Assembly: GCA_013205365.1 (NCBI GenBank)
Contig: JABMNC010000127.1
Location: 1-6,532, forward strand
Direction: 5' to 3'
Length of the DNA: 6,532 nt
From: Cryomorphaceae bacterium
GTDB lineage: Bacteria > Bacteroidota > Bacteroidia > Flavobacteriales > Schleiferiaceae
The position numbers and the translations under genes are program-made. Numbering within the stretch: position 1 is the stretch's first letter; every line of letters begins with the position of its first letter. The notes beneath the pieces were generated by a model. It saw only the letters and a program-made list of their open reading frames with translations. It had not been told where the DNA came from and did no database searches. Positions 6,387-6,532 of the stretch are shown here, in pieces.

Positions 6387-6532
6387 GAGTTCTTGAGGGA
6401 GTTTACAGCGTCGACAAAAGCGGTCCATTCCGAATTCAGCGCTTCGAGTAGAATGCGTCCTTTTTCGGTAAGTTGGTAGTATTTGCGGGGTGGGCCCGAC
6501 TTGGATTCTTCCCAGCGGTAATCCAGCCATCC
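6383..6532 (-). CDS. PadR-family transcriptional regulator, C-terminal part only
   Basis: Read from the right edge, the minus strand encodes 49 residues beginning GWLDYRWEESKSGPPRKYYQ and going on to LTEKGRILLEAL, ending NSLKNS and TGA (6383-6385). The GPPRKYYQLTEKG pattern is the wing of the PadR winged-helix DNA-binding domain and is highly characteristic. The following helix is the usual dimerisation or tail helix. The recognition helices lie beyond the window. The TGA overlaps the ATG of the PspC gene (ATGA), so the two are almost certainly co-transcribed and translationally coupled. PadR proteins are mostly repressors that control their neighbour and themselves, so it probably regulates the PspC gene; this is inference from family and position. 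Confidence 0.88.
   Translation of the reverse strand, partial: GWLDYRWEESKSGPPRKYYQLTEKGRILLEALNSEWTAFVDAVNSLKNS

Noticed and set aside
6387..6530. N-terminal extension of the PspC protein to the window edge
   Set aside because: That stretch encodes the end of a PadR regulator in another frame, with a strong GPPRKYYQLTEKG motif. The added residues look random.

Overview
The window suggests a member of the Bacteroidota with a fairly GC-rich genome. Three observations point this way: a secreted protein whose C-terminus resembles a type IX secretion (T9SS) sorting domain, a PadR-regulator/PspC-domain gene pair of a kind common in that phylum, and start sites without obvious Shine-Dalgarno sequences. 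I cannot name the genus. It reads as ordinary chromosome. I see no mobile element, CRISPR array, tRNA, rRNA or phage module.

Left part (1-1078, minus strand): a SufS-type cysteine desulfurase, well conserved up to residue 344. An in-frame amber codon at 44-46 then stops it about 18 codons before the expected catalytic cysteine. Family-like sequence continues in the same frame beyond the stop to the window edge. This is a sequence error, a recent nonsense mutation, or a gene losing its function, and it is the most checkable anomaly here.

Middle part (1207-4776, plus strand): a tight three-gene set that reads as one operon for envelope or secreted proteins. It holds a T9SS-sorted protein of unknown function, an exported alpha/beta hydrolase with a clear GHSYGG nucleophile elbow and a large cysteine-containing insertion before its catalytic histidine, and a predicted lipoprotein with a PQQ/WD-like beta-propeller. 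The first two genes are 13 bases apart and the last two overlap by ATGA. All three carry export signals, so they probably act outside the cytoplasm, but no substrate can be read from the sequence.

Right part (4821-6532, minus strand): a membrane protein with a PspC domain, preceded by the 3' end of a PadR-family regulator gene, again with an ATGA overlap. This looks like a regulator and envelope-stress membrane protein pair translated from one transcript. The middle operon and this pair converge on a 44-base gap with a small bulged hairpin; a 14-base tandem duplication covers the PspC stop codon.

I found nothing I would call a new biological system. The best leads are the broken sufS, the insertion-bearing hydrolase and its linkage to a T9SS cargo and a propeller lipoprotein.
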